Source of the DNA: Sporosalibacterium faouarense
GTDB taxonomy: Bacteria > Bacillota > Clostridia > Tissierellales > VENL01
Assembly: GCF_016765695.1 (NCBI RefSeq)
Contig: NZ_JAETGO010000035.1
Span: 1 to 41,978, forward strand
Reading direction: 5' to 3'
DNA: 41,978 nucleotides
The translations under genes were made by a program, and so were the position numbers. The notes under the pieces are model-generated. The model was not told where the DNA came from and made no database searches. It saw only the letters and a program-made list of their open reading frames with translations. This document shows, piece by piece, positions 15,977 through 26,352 of this stretch; the first letter of the stretch is position 1; each line of letters begins with the position of its first letter.

Positions 15977-16504
15977 ATGAAAATTACTGTTAGTGGAAAA
16001 AACATGGATGTTACAGATGCTCTAAGAAATACCGTAGAAAAGAAGTTGAATAAACTAGAAAAATATTTTAATGAGGATGTAGAGGTTAATGCTACAGTTA
16101 GTGTAGAGAAAAACAGACACATCTTTGAAGTGACAATTCCTTTTACTAAAAATATTTTAAGAGCAGAAGAAATTACTGACGATATGTATGCATCAATAGA
16201 TAGGTCAGTTGATATTCTAGAAAGACAAATAAGAAAACATAAAACAAAGCTTCAAAAAAGATTTCATAATGGAGATACTATTAGGTTTGAAAATGTTAGT
16301 CTATTACAAGAAGAAGATGATGAGCCTAAAATAGTTAAAACTAAGAAATTTGCTATGAAGCCAATGGATGAAGAAGAGGCAGTATTACAAATGGAATTGA
16401 TAGGTCATAGCTTCTTTGTTTTCAGAAATGCAGAAACTAATGAAGTCAATGTAGTTTATAAAAGAAAAGATGGAGATTATGGCTTAATTGAGCCAGAATT
16501 TTAA
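15977..16504 (+). CDS. hpf: Long-form ribosome hibernation-promoting factor
   Basis: 175 residues, the long HPF form typical of Firmicutes. The N-terminal RaiA/S30AE domain spans about 1-100 (MKITVSGKNMDVTDALRNTV, KKLNKLEKYFN, DIYASID-type beta strand and the basic helix RQIRKHKTKLQKRF). A linker leads to the C-terminal dimerisation domain (VKTKKFAMKPMDEEEAVLQM to YGLIEPEF). It binds the 30S decoding centre in stationary phase and joins two 70S ribosomes into the 100S dimer. AAAGGAG at 15961-15967 favours the ATG at 15977; a TTG at 15968 is too close. hpf just before secA and prfB matches the B. subtilis order. Confidence 0.95.
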   Translation: MKITVSGKNMDVTDALRNTVEKKLNKLEKYFNEDVEVNATVSVEKNRHIFEVTIPFTKNILRAEEITDDMYASIDRSVDILERQIRKHKTKLQKRFHNGDTIRFENVSLLQEEDDEPKIVKTKKFAMKPMDEEEAVLQMELIGHSFFVFRNAETNEVNVVYKRKDGDYGLIEPEF

Positions 16505-16536
16505 AATAGATTTTAAATAATATATAGAATGATAAG

Positions 16537-16562
16537 GACGAGGATTTTTTCCTCGTCTTTTT
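16537..16562 (+). terminator. Terminator after hpf
   Basis: GC-rich stem GACGAGG (16537-16543) with CCTCGTC (16551-16557), a T-rich loop and a TTTTT tail. It keeps hpf a single-gene transcript. Confidence 0.92.
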
Positions 16563-16685
16563 ATGTCGGGATTTTTCAAGAATATTATTATTATTCTGTT
16601 AAATGAGAAGGATTATCCAATATTTTATAGAATTATTTGTATAGAAGATAATTGGTAAGTCAAAGCTAAAAGGGGAGGGAAAATA

Positions 16686-17273
16686 ATGCTTATAGAGTTT
16701 TTAATTGCAGCAATAATTATAGGGGTTATTCGAGGAGGAAGCATAGCAAAATTAATTAGTTCATCATTCAATAAAATGATAGTTCTAATTTTAGCATTAA
16801 TAATATATATGAGTTTTATTCACTTTGCTATACGAGGATATGATTTGCTTTTAGATTATAGTTATATTATTTACATCGTTGTAAATATAATTCTCTTAGT
16901 TGCAATCGTATTAAATTATAAATATAGAGAAGTTTGGTTAATTTGTATTGGATTAATACTAAATATAATTTCATTTGTAGCAAACGATCAAAATATTATT
17001 TTTTCTGGAAAAGGACTTTCTTACATAGGACTGGAAGATGCAGCAAATCTCTTAACTAGAGAAGGAGCTAATTTACTGGCACCTTTAACTGATGCAACAA
17101 ATGCAAGTGTATTAAGTCACTTTATAGCGATACCAAAACCCTATATTTATCCACAGATTTTTAGTATAGGTGATTTATTAATAAGTTTGGGAGTATTTCT
17201 CTTAATTCAAACTATTATGTTTAATCAAGACATTGGAAATAATAAAATGCTTAATTTCAGATATAGAGGATAG
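16686..17273 (+). CDS. DUF5317-like integral membrane protein
   Basis: 195 residues with about five hydrophobic segments: near residues 1-14, 30-50, 56-78, 80-97 and a C-terminal one around GDLLISLGVFLLIQTIMF. A periplasmic or external loop between them contains GLEDAANLL and IAIPKPYIYPQIFSIGDLL. The PYIYPxIFSIGDxLI signature near the last helix is what I associate with DUF5317, a small membrane family of Clostridia and relatives with no known function. GGGGAGGG precedes the ATG. It has its own terminators on both sides, so it is a single-gene unit between hpf and secA. Confidence 0.8.
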   Translation: MLIEFLIAAIIIGVIRGGSIAKLISSSFNKMIVLILALIIYMSFIHFAIRGYDLLLDYSYIIYIVVNIILLVAIVLNYKYREVWLICIGLILNIISFVANDQNIIFSGKGLSYIGLEDAANLLTREGANLLAPLTDATNASVLSHFIAIPKPYIYPQIFSIGDLLISLGVFLLIQTIMFNQDIGNNKMLNFRYRG

Positions 17274-17309
17274 TGATAGACTCTTAACAATAATAAACAT
17301 AAAATAATC

Positions 17310-17351
17310 AAATCCAGTCTAAAGAATGGAAGTTCTTTCTGGATTTTTGTT
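17310..17351 (+). terminator. Terminator after the DUF5317-like gene
   Basis: AATCCAG (17311-17317) pairs with CTGGATT (17339-17345), extended inside by AAAGAA with TTCTTT across a small bulge, and followed by TTTTG. Confidence 0.8.
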
Positions 17352-17368
17352 TTGTATTTTTGGATTTC

Positions 17369-17397
17369 TTGCTACTTACAAATTTTAGTGATAAAAT
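17369..17397 (+). promoter_or_regulatory. Predicted sigma-A promoter of secA
   Basis: TTGCTA (17369-17374), 17-nt spacer, TAAAAT (17392-17397), with an upstream TG making an extended -10. It lies 35 nt before the secA GTG and after the preceding terminator. Confidence 0.6.
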
Positions 17398-17431
17398 ATA
17401 ATGATAGTATAAACTAGTGAGGTGAGATACT

Positions 17432-20173
17432 GTGAAATCAATTTTCGAGAAGATTTTTGGAAGCTACAGTGAAAGAGAAATAAAACGATTGGGACCGATT
17501 GTTGATAAGATTGAAGCTTTAGAAGATAATATGAGAAAGCTAAGTGATAGTGAATTAAAGAACAAAACCAATGAGTTTAAAGATAGACTTAAGTCAGGAG
17601 AGACCTTAGATGACATATTACCAGAAGCTTTTGCAGTTGTTAGGGAAGCTTCTGATAGAGTATTGGGATTAAGACATTATAGGGTGCAGCTTATCGGAGG
17701 TGTCGTTCTTCATCAGGGTAGGATAGCTGAGATGAAAACTGGTGAAGGTAAAACTTTAGTTGCAACTTTACCACTTTATTTAAATGCTCTGGAAGGTAAA
17801 GGAGCTCATCTAGTAACTGTAAATGATTATCTTGCATCATATCAAGGTGAAATGATGGGGAAGGTATATAATTTCCTAGGGCTTACTGTTGGTGTTATAG
17901 TTCATGGACTTAGTATTGAAGAAAGAAGAAAAGCATATGGTAGTGACATTACCTATGGAACTAACAATGAGTTCGGCTTTGATTATCTGAAGGATAATAT
18001 GGTTATATATAAGAAAGAGATGGTTCAGAGAGATTTGAATTTTGTTGTTATAGATGAGGTTGACAGTATATTAATAGATGAAGCAAGAACACCATTAATT
18101 ATATCTGGTAATGGAGAAAAATCAACAAAGATGTATTTTGCAGCAGAAACCTTTGCAAGGACATTGCAAGGTAGAAAAGCTGACCCTAATGAAAAGGGAA
18201 TGGATAAATTTGATAGAGAGTATAAAGAAGATGAAGATGCTGATTTTATTGTAGATGAAAAGGCAAGAACAGTTACATTAACCGATAGAGGGATTACGAA
18301 AGCAGAAAAATTCTTTAATATTGAAAACTATGGGGATATTGAAAATATGGAGATATCTCATCATATTAATCAAGCATTAAAGGCAAGAAACTTAATGAAG
18401 GTTGATATTGATTACGTTATTAAAGAAGGGGAAGTAGTAATAGTTGATGAATTCACTGGTAGACTTATGTTTGGAAGAAGATATAGTGAAGGATTACATC
18501 AGGCCATAGAAGCAAAAGAAGGATTAGATGTAAGAAGAGAATCAAAGACTTTAGCTACTATTACATTCCAAAACTATTTTAGAATGTATAACAAACTTTC
18601 AGGAATGACAGGTACAGCTAAGACAGAAGAGGAAGAATTTAGAGAAATATATAATGTTGACGTAGTTGAGATTCCAACTAATAAACCTGTTATAAGGGAA
18701 GACCATCCTGATGTTGTATATAAGAAAATGGAAGGTAAGTTTAAAGCAGTTGTTGAGGAAATAGCAGAGAAACATAAGAAAGGTCAGCCAGTTCTAGTTG
18801 GTACCATATCTATTGAAAAATCTGAATTGATAAGTAAGATGCTTAAGAGACTTGGAATTCCTCATGAAGTTCTTAATGCTAAGCAACATGAAAGAGAGGC
18901 TGAAATAGTAGCTCAGGCTGGTAGATTTGGTGGAGTTACAATTGCTACTAATATGGCTGGTCGTGGTACTGATATTATGCTAGGTGGTAATGCTGAATTT
19001 ACCGCTAAAATTGAGATGAGGAAAAAAGGATATAGTGAAGATGTCATTCACCAAGTAGACAGCTTTGCTGATACAAATGATGAAGAAGTTTTAGAAGCTA
19101 GAAAAACTTATAGAGAGCTATTAGATAAAGCTAAGGAAGAAATAAAAATAGAGCATAATAAAGTGTTAGAAGCAGGTGGTCTTCATATTATAGGTACAGA
19201 AAGACATGAGTCAAGACGTATTGACAACCAGCTTAGAGGACGTTCTGGACGTCAAGGAGACCCAGGATCTTCTAAATTCTATATATCTCTAGAGGATGAC
19301 TTGATGAGGCTTTTCACTGGAGATAGATTAAGACTTATGGTTGATAAAATGGGTATGCCTGATGATGAGCCTTTAGAACATGGTATGCTATCTAAATCTA
19401 TTGAGAGTGCTCAGAGAAGAGTTGAAGGTAGAAACTTCAATATAAGAAAGCATGTACTTCAATATGACGATGTTATGAATAAGCAAAGAGAAATAATATA
19501 TGCTGAGAGAAAGAAAGTTCTAGAGGGTGAGGATTTAAGAGATCATATATTCTCTATGGTTGAACAAATAATTGATGATGCAATTGAATTATATACTGCT
19601 AATAGCAAATATGCTGAAGAATGGAATATGAAAGGATTAGAAGAACACCTTGGAAAAGTATTCCTTCCTGAAGGAGCATTAGTGATAGACGATATTGAGA
19701 GTTTAACAAAAGATCAATTAAAATCCATGTTATTAGATATTGCTGGAAAGGCTTATGAGAGAAAAGAAGAAGAGATTACTGTGGAAAGAATCCGAGAGTT
19801 AGAGAGAGTAGTTTTATTAAGAGCAGTAGATAGTAAATGGATGGATCATATAGATGCAATGTCTCAGTTGAAACAAGGTATAGGTTTAAGAGCTATGGGT
19901 CAAGAGGATCCTGTAAGAGCCTATAAGGCTGAAGGATTTGACATGTTCCAAGATATGATTGAAAGCATTCAGCAGGACACAGTTAAATATCTTTTCAATG
20001 TAGAAGTCGAAGAAAAGGTTGAAAGAAAAAGAGTAGCAGAAATTACTGGCACTAGTCATGGTGGCGCTGAAGAGAATAAGCCTAAAACAGTAGTTAAGGG
20101 TAAGAAAGTTGGAAGAAATGAACCTTGTCCTTGTGGTAGTGGTAAGAAATATAAGAAATGTTGTGGCAGATAG
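17432..20173 (+). CDS. secA: Preprotein translocase ATPase SecA
   Basis: 913-residue motor of the Sec pathway, which pushes unfolded preproteins through SecYEG at the inner face of the membrane. Motifs in order: Walker A MKTGEGKT (about 101-108), [17 protein letters not shown]-box [18 protein letters not shown], the preprotein-binding domain, [33 protein letters not shown], and the C-terminal zinc motif [13 protein letters not shown] (SecB-type tail, also used for lipid contact). Length is at the long end for Gram-positive SecA. The start is GTG, 6 nt after GAGGTGA. prfB follows after 15 nt, as in B. subtilis, so the two are probably co-transcribed. Confidence 0.98.
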   Translation: MKSIFEKIFGSYSEREIKRLGPIVDKIEALEDNMRKLSDSELKNKTNEFKDRLKSGETLDDILPEAFAVVREASDRVLGLRHYRVQLIGGVVLHQGRIAEMKTGEGKTLVATLPLYLNALEGKGAHLVTVNDYLASYQGEMMGKVYNFLGLTVGVIVHGLSIEERRKAYGSDITYGTNNEFGFDYLKDNMVIYKKEMVQRDLNFVVIDEVDSILIDEARTPLIISGNGEKSTKMYFAAETFARTLQGRKADPNEKGMDKFDREYKEDEDADFIVDEKARTVTLTDRGITKAEKFFNIENYGDIENMEISHHINQALKARNLMKVDIDYVIKEGEVVIVDEFTGRLMFGRRYSEGLHQAIEAKEGLDVRRESKTLATITFQNYFRMYNKLSGMTGTAKTEEEEFREIYNVDVVEIPTNKPVIREDHPDVVYKKMEGKFKAVVEEIAEKHKKGQPVLVGTISIEKSELISKMLKRLGIPHEVLNAKQHEREAEIVAQAGRFGGVTIATNMAGRGTDIMLGGNAEFTAKIEMRKKGYSEDVIHQVDSFADTNDEEVLEARKTYRELLDKAKEEIKIEHNKVLEAGGLHIIGTERHESRRIDNQLRGRSGRQGDPGSSKFYISLEDDLMRLFTGDRLRLMVDKMGMPDDEPLEHGMLSKSIESAQRRVEGRNFNIRKHVLQYDDVMNKQREIIYAERKKVLEGEDLRDHIFSMVEQIIDDAIELYTANSKYAEEWNMKGLEEHLGKVFLPEGALVIDDIESLTKDQLKSMLLDIAGKAYERKEEEITVERIRELERVVLLRAVDSKWMDHIDAMSQLKQGIGLRAMGQEDPVRAYKAEGFDMFQDMIESIQQDTVKYLFNVEVEEKVERKRVAEITGTSHGGAEENKPKTVVKGKKVGRNEPCPCGSGKKYKKCCGR

Positions 20174-20188
20174 ATAAGGAGGATCATA

Positions 20189-21299
20189 ATGCTGGAATAT
20201 GAAAGCTATAAAGCTAGAATTCTAGAATTAACTGAAAAGATAGCTGAGGTAGGTGTTTCACTTTGACTTGCCTAGTTTAGAAAAGCAAGCTGAGGAATAT
20301 GATAAGAAAATGATGGAACCAGATTTCTGGGATGATAGTCAGAGCGCTCAGAAAGTAGTCCAAGAATCGAAAGCTATAAAAGATAAAATTGAAGAATATA
20401 AGAAAATTGAAAGTAGATTAGAGGATGTAGATGTATTATTGGATCTTGCTAAGGAAGAAGAAGAGGATTCTATGGCAGGAGAGATAGATAGTAATATAGA
20501 AGAAATCGAAATAGACTTGAAAGAATTGGAGATAAAAACTCTACTAAGTGGTGAGTATGATAAAAATAATGCTATATTATCAATACATTCAGGTGCAGGA
20601 GGTTTAGAGGCACAGGATTGGGCTGAAATGCTTTTAAGGATGTATAAAAGGTGGGCGGAGAGAAAGGAATATACTATTGATATCCTAGATATAATGCCAG
20701 ACACTGAAGGTGGTATTAAGAGCGCTACTTTGCTTATAAAAGGAATAAATGCTTACGGATATTTAAGAGCTGAAAGAGGAGTTCATAGATTAGTTCGTAT
20801 TTCACCATTTGATTCTTCTGGAAGGAGACATACATCCTTTGCATCGGTAGATGTTTTTCCAGAATTGGATGATGATATAGAAGTAGAAATAGATTCAAAC
20901 AATCTTAGAATAGACACCTATAGAGCAGGTGGAGCAGGTGGACAGCACGTTAATACCACAGACTCAGCTGTTAGAATAACTCATATTCCTACTGGAATTG
21001 TAGTTCAATGTCAAAATGAAAGGTCTCAGCATAGTAATAAAGCAACAGCTATGAAGATGCTTACTGCAAGACTCATTGAGTTAAAGGAACGGGAGCAGAA
21101 AGAGAAAATTGATGATTTGCAGGGACAATATAATCAGATAGCTTGGGGATCACAAATAAGATCATATGTTTTTCACCCATATAATATGGTTAAAGATCAT
21201 AGGACCAATGCAGAAACTGGTAATACAAATAGTGTAATGGATGGGTCTATAGATATATTTATAAATGAATATTTAAAAATGAAGGTAACAGAAAGTTAA
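20189..21299 (+). CDS. prfB: Peptide chain release factor 2, made by programmed +1 frameshift
   Basis: Recognises UGA and UAA stop codons and triggers peptide release. Translation starts at ATG 20189 behind AAGGAGG. It runs 25 codons to CTT (20261-20263) and meets an in-frame TGA (20264-20266). Slipping +1 at CTT-TGA-C continues at GAC 20265, giving a 369-residue protein. The coding join is 20189-20263 and 20265-21299. The second part contains the RF2 anticodon-like SPF tripeptide (RISPFDSSGRRH) and the catalytic GGQ loop (RAGGAGGQHVNTTDSAVR). The leader peptide and shift site match the autoregulation known for RF2: scarce RF2 favours the shift. It is not a pseudogene. Confidence 0.97.
20251..20267 (+). 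promoter_or_regulatory. RF2 recoding site (slippery CTT TGA C)
   Basis: The in-frame stop TGA at 20264 follows CTT and precedes C, the classic RF2 shift heptamer. A Shine-Dalgarno-like AGGTG lies at 20251-20255, five nt before the CTT. In E. coli the stimulatory AGGGGG is three nt away, so this element looks weaker and more distant. A second GAGGT is at 20246-20250. Confidence 0.92.
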
Positions 21300-21310
21300 A
21301 AAATTATGTA

Positions 21311-21340
21311 GTAAAAGCTCTAGGGAACTAGGGCTTTTAC
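21311..21340 (+). terminator. Terminator hairpin after prfB
   Basis: A 13-bp stem (21311-21323 with 21328-21340) with a GGAA tetraloop and one G-T wobble. The T-run is part of the stem and no clean U tract follows, so termination may be partial. Confidence 0.7.
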
Positions 21341-21434
21341 CATACTTAAATGATACTAAATCCCTATTGAAATAAATGGAAATTGCAATAAAATATTAAG
21401 GTAAATATATACTTTTTAAGTGGGTAATAGAAAC

Positions 21435-21462
21435 AAAAAAAATTCCTTTGCAGAAAGGAATT
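21435..21462 (-). terminator. Orphan minus-strand terminator-like hairpin
   Basis: AATTCCTTT (21441-21449) pairs with AAAGGAATT (21454-21462) around a GCAG loop. The A-run at 21435-21442 becomes the U tract only when read on the minus strand. No minus-strand gene ends here, so it may stop antisense transcription coming out of the chemoreceptor gene. Confidence 0.55.
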
Positions 21463-21577
21463 AACAGGTGAATATAGAATATATAAGTTATACGCTTCTT
21501 CGACATAATAATGGAAAATTTTAATAATTACATAATTTAGTATATGAATAACCTTTTTATAACAAGGGAGTGATTAG

Positions 21578-23767
21578 ATGGGTTTATTTCGTAAAAGAAA
21601 TAAGAAGAAAAAAATCAATGTTATTAGTAAGGTGCCAAAGAAAAAGAAGAAAGACAAAAAGTTAAATGTGGATAAAGCTATCAAAGAAACAAATAAAAAA
21701 GATAATGGCAATGCTAATAAGAAAATCAAAAAGAAAGAGAATAAAAAGACTGGCAAAAAATTGTCTAAAAATTCGAAAAGTATAAAATCTAAAAAGATAA
21801 AAAATCAGTTTACTGCTATCGTACTTATATTAACTATTTTACCTATAATAGCAATAGGATTTATTAATTATAATGTACAAGCTAATGATGCCGAGGAAAA
21901 TATTATTGCCTCAAATGAGACTATTGCTAAATCATTATCTGGTCAGGTTGAACTCTTTATTGAAAATTCATTTGAAGTTCTAAAAACCCTGGCAAATACC
22001 CATGATTTCATTAATATGGAGGGGAGAGAGCTTCAGAGGGTATTAACTAATACCGTTATCAATGTAGAAGATATTCAAACCCTTTATGTACTTGATGTTG
22101 AAGGTAATGAATTGTTTTCTACTAGAGGAAGTAGCGTAAAAGAAAATTTAAGTGATAGGGAATGGTTCATTGAAGGAATGAAAGAAGAGCAATATATTTC
22201 TCATTCCGATTTATATGCTAATTTACCTGGAGTAATGATTACAATACCTATAAAAGATAATTTAAATCAGAAGGTTGGACTATTGGCAGCCAATATTAGC
22301 TTGGAAAAGCTCACTGATTTAACAAATAATCATAGTGTTGGAAAAACTGGATTAGCATATGTTATAGATAAGAGAGGAACTATTATAGGACATCCTAATT
22401 TTGAAGAAAAGGTTCTTAAGCAGGTAAATGTAAAGTCTGAAGGTATAGAAGGGGCTATAGCAGCGCTTAACGATGATAAGGATACGCCAGGTAATACTAA
22501 GTATGAGAATGAAAAAGGAACAGATGTATTAGGAGTTTATAACAGAGTACCTTTAACTGGATGGTCAGTAATAATTGAACAAAATCAAAGAGAGATTAAT
22601 GAAGCTGCTGCTCAAGGTTTAACTAGAACATTACTTATTAGTGTTGGAGCAATAATTGCTATTATTTTTTTCTCAGCAATAGCTAGTAGAGCATTCTCAA
22701 AACCAATAATAGGATTAGCAGATGTAGCAAACAAAGTAGAATCTGGGGATTTCACCAACAAAGTGAAGGTAACCTCGAAAAATGAAATTGGACAATTACA
22801 GCATGCATTTAGTAAGATGGTTGAGTCGATGACGTTGCTTATTGCCAATGTAAGAGAGACATCTAATACTATTAAAGGGACTGCTGACCAATTAAATAAT
22901 AATACTAAGCTTACTGTCGATGCATCTTCACAGATTTCAGAGGTTGTAGAAGAAGTAGCTGCAGGAACTGATAGACAATTAAAAAGTGTTGATGAAACTT
23001 CTTCAATTGTAACGAATCTAGTTAGCAGTGTTAAAGATGTGGAAGATAGATCTAAATCAATACTTAAGGCCACTAATGAAGCCTCTGATATTGCGAATTC
23101 AGGAGCTAAGGATATAGATGAAACTAAACAGACGATGAATTCTATTGCAAGTAAAGTTAAAAAATCGGCAAGCCAGATATCAAATTTAAATACTCAAGTT
23201 GACGAAATAGGTAAGATTATTACCTTTATAGATAATATCGCTAAGCAAACTAATTTATTAGCATTGAATGCTGCTATAGAGGCAGCTAGAGCTGGAGATG
23301 CCGGTAAAGGTTTTACAGTTGTTGCTGATGAAGTAAGGACTCTAGCTGAACAAACCGGGGATGCTTTAAAAAATATTGTTGGAATTATCAATAAATTACA
23401 GAATGAAATGTCTATAGTACAACAATCAATGGAAGATGGAATAGATGAAGTAGATAAAGGTAACCAAGTAATAGAAAATACTACAGTATCCTTTGGTAAT
23501 ATAATGACAGAGACTACTAAGGTAGCCACAGCTGTTGGAGATTTCACTTCAATAGTTGAAGAGCTTTCTAGTGGTATGGAAGACATAGAAAGAGCCATTA
23601 GTCAAGTAAGCTCAGTATCTCAACAAACTGCTTCAGGTACTCAAACTGTATTGGCTAGCACAGAAGAGCAGCAATCAGCCCTTCATCATATTAATGAATC
23701 TACTGGGGTTCTAAATGAAATGGCCAATAAACTTGAGAGCTTGATTAAACAGTTTAAAATAGGCTAA
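21578..23767 (+). CDS. Methyl-accepting chemotaxis protein with a lysine-rich N-terminal cytoplasmic extension
   Basis: 729-residue chemoreceptor. The first 75 residues hold 32 lysines (runs such as KKKK and PKKKKKDKK). They precede TM1 at about 78-97, whereas ordinary receptors begin TM1 within the first few residues. An extracellular dCache-like sensor (about 100-345; [41 protein letters not shown]) leads to TM2 near 349-370 and a HAMP domain. The signalling coiled coil follows, with the hairpin tip [20 protein letters not shown] at about 552-571. Ligand is unknown; dCache domains bind amino acids and other small metabolites. It is a single gene with its own terminator. A poor sigma-D-like match (TATA-N15-TTCGACAT, 21480-21506) lies upstream. 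Confidence 0.95.
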   Translation: MGLFRKRNKKKKINVISKVPKKKKKDKKLNVDKAIKETNKKDNGNANKKIKKKENKKTGKKLSKNSKSIKSKKIKNQFTAIVLILTILPIIAIGFINYNVQANDAEENIIASNETIAKSLSGQVELFIENSFEVLKTLANTHDFINMEGRELQRVLTNTVINVEDIQTLYVLDVEGNELFSTRGSSVKENLSDREWFIEGMKEEQYISHSDLYANLPGVMITIPIKDNLNQKVGLLAANISLEKLTDLTNNHSVGKTGLAYVIDKRGTIIGHPNFEEKVLKQVNVKSEGIEGAIAALNDDKDTPGNTKYENEKGTDVLGVYNRVPLTGWSVIIEQNQREINEAAAQGLTRTLLISVGAIIAIIFFSAIASRAFSKPIIGLADVANKVESGDFTNKVKVTSKNEIGQLQHAFSKMVESMTLLIANVRETSNTIKGTADQLNNNTKLTVDASSQISEVVEEVAAGTDRQLKSVDETSSIVTNLVSSVKDVEDRSKSILKATNEASDIANSGAKDIDETKQTMNSIASKVKKSASQISNLNTQVDEIGKIITFIDNIAKQTNLLALNAAIEAARAGDAGKGFTVVADEVRTLAEQTGDALKNIVGIINKLQNEMSIVQQSMEDGIDEVDKGNQVIENTTVSFGNIMTETTKVATAVGDFTSIVEELSSGMEDIERAISQVSSVSQQTASGTQTVLASTEEQQSALHHINESTGVLNEMANKLESLIKQFKIG

Positions 23768-23779
23768 GGATAACTAATG

Positions 23780-23805
23780 AAGACTAAGAGAAATCTTAGT
23801 CTTTT
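23780..23805 (+). terminator. Terminator after the chemoreceptor
   Basis: Perfect 10-bp stem AAGACTAAGA (23780-23789) with TCTTAGTCTT (23794-23803), GAAA tetraloop, T tail. Confidence 0.92.
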
Positions 23806-23820
23806 ACTCTATGCCATTGC

Positions 23821-23849
23821 TTGTAGGATTAGGATTAAAATTATATAAT
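23821..23849 (+). promoter_or_regulatory. Predicted sigma-A promoter of tex
   Basis: TTGTAG (23821-23826), 17 nt, perfect TATAAT (23844-23849), 38 nt before the tex start and directly after the preceding terminator. Confidence 0.65.
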
Positions 23850-23886
23850 GAAGTTATGAAAAATAAAAGGTAAGGAGTATAAGCAT

Positions 23887-26154
23887 ATGAATATTGCATT
23901 AAAATTAACACAAGAGTTTAATCTAAAGAAGTTTCAGGTAGAAAACACTATCAAACTTATTGATGAAGGGAATACTATTCCCTTTATTGCCAGGTATAGG
24001 AAAGAACAAACTGGTGAGTTAAGTGATGTAGTGTTAAGAGATTTAAATGAACGTTTAACTTATCTTAGAAATCTCGAAGGCAGGAAAGAAGAGGTCATTA
24101 GATTAATAGATGAACAGGATAAGTTGACAGAAGAGCTTAAGGGAGAAATACTTAAAGGAGAAACACTACAGAGAGTAGAAGATTTGTATAGACCCTATAA
24201 GCAAAAAAGAAGAACAAGGGCAACAAAGGCTAAAGAAAAAGGATTAGAGCCTTTGGCCAATATTATTCTTTCTCAAGAGTTGAATGAAGGTGATTTAGAG
24301 AAAATTGCAGAGCCATTTGTAGATGAAGAGAAAGAAGTAAATAGTATTAAAGAGGCCTATCAAGGGGCAATGGATATAATAGCTGAAATAGTATCTGATG
24401 ATGCAGAGTTTAGAGATATAATTAGGAAAATTACATATGATAAAGGAATTATAACTTCTAAGGCTGTAGATGATGAAGCTAATGATGTATATGAGATGTA
24501 TTTTGAGTATAAAGAGCCAGTTAAAAACATAGCAAATCATAGGATATTAGCCTTAAATAGAGGAGAAAAAGAAAAAGCTTTAAGAGTAAAAGTAGACTCT
24601 CCAGATGATGAAATTGTAGAAATATTAAAAAGTAAAATAATTACTAATAAGAAAGCAATAACTAAGGAATATCTAGAAGCAAGTATAGAAGATAGCTATA
24701 AAAGGCTTATATCTCCATCTATTGAAAGGGAAATAAGAAATAATCTTACTGAAAGAGCTGAAGAGGATGCTATAAAGGTATTTGCTCAAAATCTAAAGCC
24801 TTTATTGATGCAGCCGCCAATTAAAGGAAAGGTTGTAATGGGATTTGACCCAGCCTATAGAACTGGATGTAAGATAGCAGTAGTGGATGAAAGAGGCAAG
24901 CTCTTAGATTATACTACTGTATACCCAACAGCACCACAAAACAAGGTGGAAGAGGCAAAGAAGGAGCTTATTAATCTTATAAACAAATATGATATAGATA
25001 TGATTGCAATAGGGAATGGAACTGCTTCCAGGGAATCAGAAATGATAGTAGCAGATATGCTTAAGGAACTAGACAAAAGAGTATATTTTACTATTGTAAG
25101 CGAAGCAGGTGCATCGGTATATTCTGCCTCTAAAGTGGCCAATGAAGAATATCCTGATATAAATGTTTCTATAAGGGGAGCTATTTCTATAGCTAAAAGA
25201 CTTCAAGACCCTCTTGCTGAGCTTGTAAAGATTGATCCTAAGCATGTTGGAGTTGGACAATATCAGCATGATTTGAATCAAGGTAAGCTAGATGAATCAG
25301 TAAGTGCTGTAGTTGAAGATTGTGTAAATAGTGTTGGTGTAGACTTAAATACAGCTTCGGCATCATTATTAAAATATATTTCAGGTATATCCAATAGTGT
25401 AGCTAAAAATATAGTTAAGTATAGAGAGGAAAATGGCGGATTCAAAAACAGAAAAGGATTATTGAAAGTAAAAAGATTAGGAGAGCAAACATTTATACAA
25501 TGTGCAGGATTCTTAAGGGTTTCAGATGGTGATACACCTTTAGATAATACCTCAGTCCATCCTGAATCCTATGAGGAAACAATGAAGCTAATTAATAAAT
25601 TAGGATATACAATGGATGATATAAAAGAAGGAAAGCTTAAGGATATAGATGATAGAGTTGCTGATTATAGAGAAAATGGAAACGACACCGATAATACTAG
25701 TATTAATTCTTTAGAAGAGCTTAAAAAATTTAAGGATAATTTTAGAGGAGAAAAACAAACAAAAAGAATTAATATTAGTAAAAACTTAGAAGCACTTTCA
25801 AAAGAATTAGAAATAGGATTAATTACACTTAAGGATATAATAAAAGAGCTAAAGAAGCCAGGGAGAGACCCTAGAGATGAAATGCCAAAGCCAGTATTTA
25901 GAACAGATGTATTAAAAATGGAAGATCTTAAACCTGAAATGGTTTTAACAGGAACCGTTAGAAATGTAGTTGATTTTGGTGCATTTGTAGATATTGGAGT
26001 TAAGCAGGATGGATTGGTACATATATCTCACCTGAGTGATAAATTTGTTAAGAAACCAACGGATATAGTTTCAGTTGGTGATGTAGTCTCAGTTAGGATT
26101 CTAGATGTAGATCTTGATAGGAAAAGAATTTCTTTAAGCATGAAAGAAGCTTAA
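23887..26154 (+). CDS. tex: Tex family S1 RNA-binding protein
   Basis: 755 residues, close to the family's usual 720-780. The N-terminal helical Tex domain starts with FQVENTIKLIDEGNTIPFIA and RYRKEQTGELSDVVLRDL. A YqgF/RNase-H-like domain begins near residue 315 (VMGFDPAYRTGCKIAVVDERG). Tandem helix-hairpin-helix segments follow (VGVDLNTASASLLKYISGI, FKNRKGLLKVKRLGEQTF). The protein ends in an S1 domain at about 685-755 (GTVRNVVDFGAFVDIGVKQD, KRISLSMKEA). It resembles the bacterial counterpart of Spt6 and binds nucleic acids; roles in transcription and toxin gene expression have been described in other bacteria. It is a single-gene unit between two terminators. Confidence 0.96.
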   Translation: MNIALKLTQEFNLKKFQVENTIKLIDEGNTIPFIARYRKEQTGELSDVVLRDLNERLTYLRNLEGRKEEVIRLIDEQDKLTEELKGEILKGETLQRVEDLYRPYKQKRRTRATKAKEKGLEPLANIILSQELNEGDLEKIAEPFVDEEKEVNSIKEAYQGAMDIIAEIVSDDAEFRDIIRKITYDKGIITSKAVDDEANDVYEMYFEYKEPVKNIANHRILALNRGEKEKALRVKVDSPDDEIVEILKSKIITNKKAITKEYLEASIEDSYKRLISPSIEREIRNNLTERAEEDAIKVFAQNLKPLLMQPPIKGKVVMGFDPAYRTGCKIAVVDERGKLLDYTTVYPTAPQNKVEEAKKELINLINKYDIDMIAIGNGTASRESEMIVADMLKELDKRVYFTIVSEAGASVYSASKVANEEYPDINVSIRGAISIAKRLQDPLAELVKIDPKHVGVGQYQHDLNQGKLDESVSAVVEDCVNSVGVDLNTASASLLKYISGISNSVAKNIVKYREENGGFKNRKGLLKVKRLGEQTFIQCAGFLRVSDGDTPLDNTSVHPESYEETMKLINKLGYTMDDIKEGKLKDIDDRVADYRENGNDTDNTSINSLEELKKFKDNFRGEKQTKRINISKNLEALSKELEIGLITLKDIIKELKKPGRDPRDEMPKPVFRTDVLKMEDLKPEMVLTGTVRNVVDFGAFVDIGVKQDGLVHISHLSDKFVKKPTDIVSVGDVVSVRILDVDLDRKRISLSMKEA

Positions 26155-26162
26155 AAGTAGAT

Positions 26163-26183
26163 AAATTGCATAGTGCAATTTTA
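26163..26183 (+). terminator. Terminator after tex
   Basis: AAATTGCA (26163-26170) with TGCAATTT (26174-26181) around a TAG loop, then T. A second, longer-range pairing TCAGAGGAA (26196-26204) with TTCCTCTGA (26239-26247), followed by a T-rich tail, lies just downstream and may back it up. Confidence 0.65.
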
Positions 26184-26352
26184 ATAAAATAAATATCAGA
26201 GGAATTTATACAAAATGATAAAATTCTAATCAGTTAATTTCCTCTGAGAATTATTTTTCACTGAGAAAACTTTATATTAAAATTTTATAAAAAATATACT
26301 TAATTTGTAGATATGGGATTTTCTCAAAATAACATATGATAAGGAGGATAAA

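Noticed and set aside
20189-20266. Disrupted prfB or separate 25-codon ORF
   Set aside because: The in-frame TGA sits in the canonical CTTTGAC site and the downstream frame has SPF and GGQ; it is programmed frameshifting.
21480-21506. Sigma-D promoter for the chemoreceptor
   Set aside because: Only about 8 of 12 consensus positions match; too weak to list as a feature.
24295-25281. Minus-strand open frames inside tex
   Set aside because: They lack ribosome binding sites and family motifs, lie fully inside a conserved gene, and reflect A/T-rich codon use.
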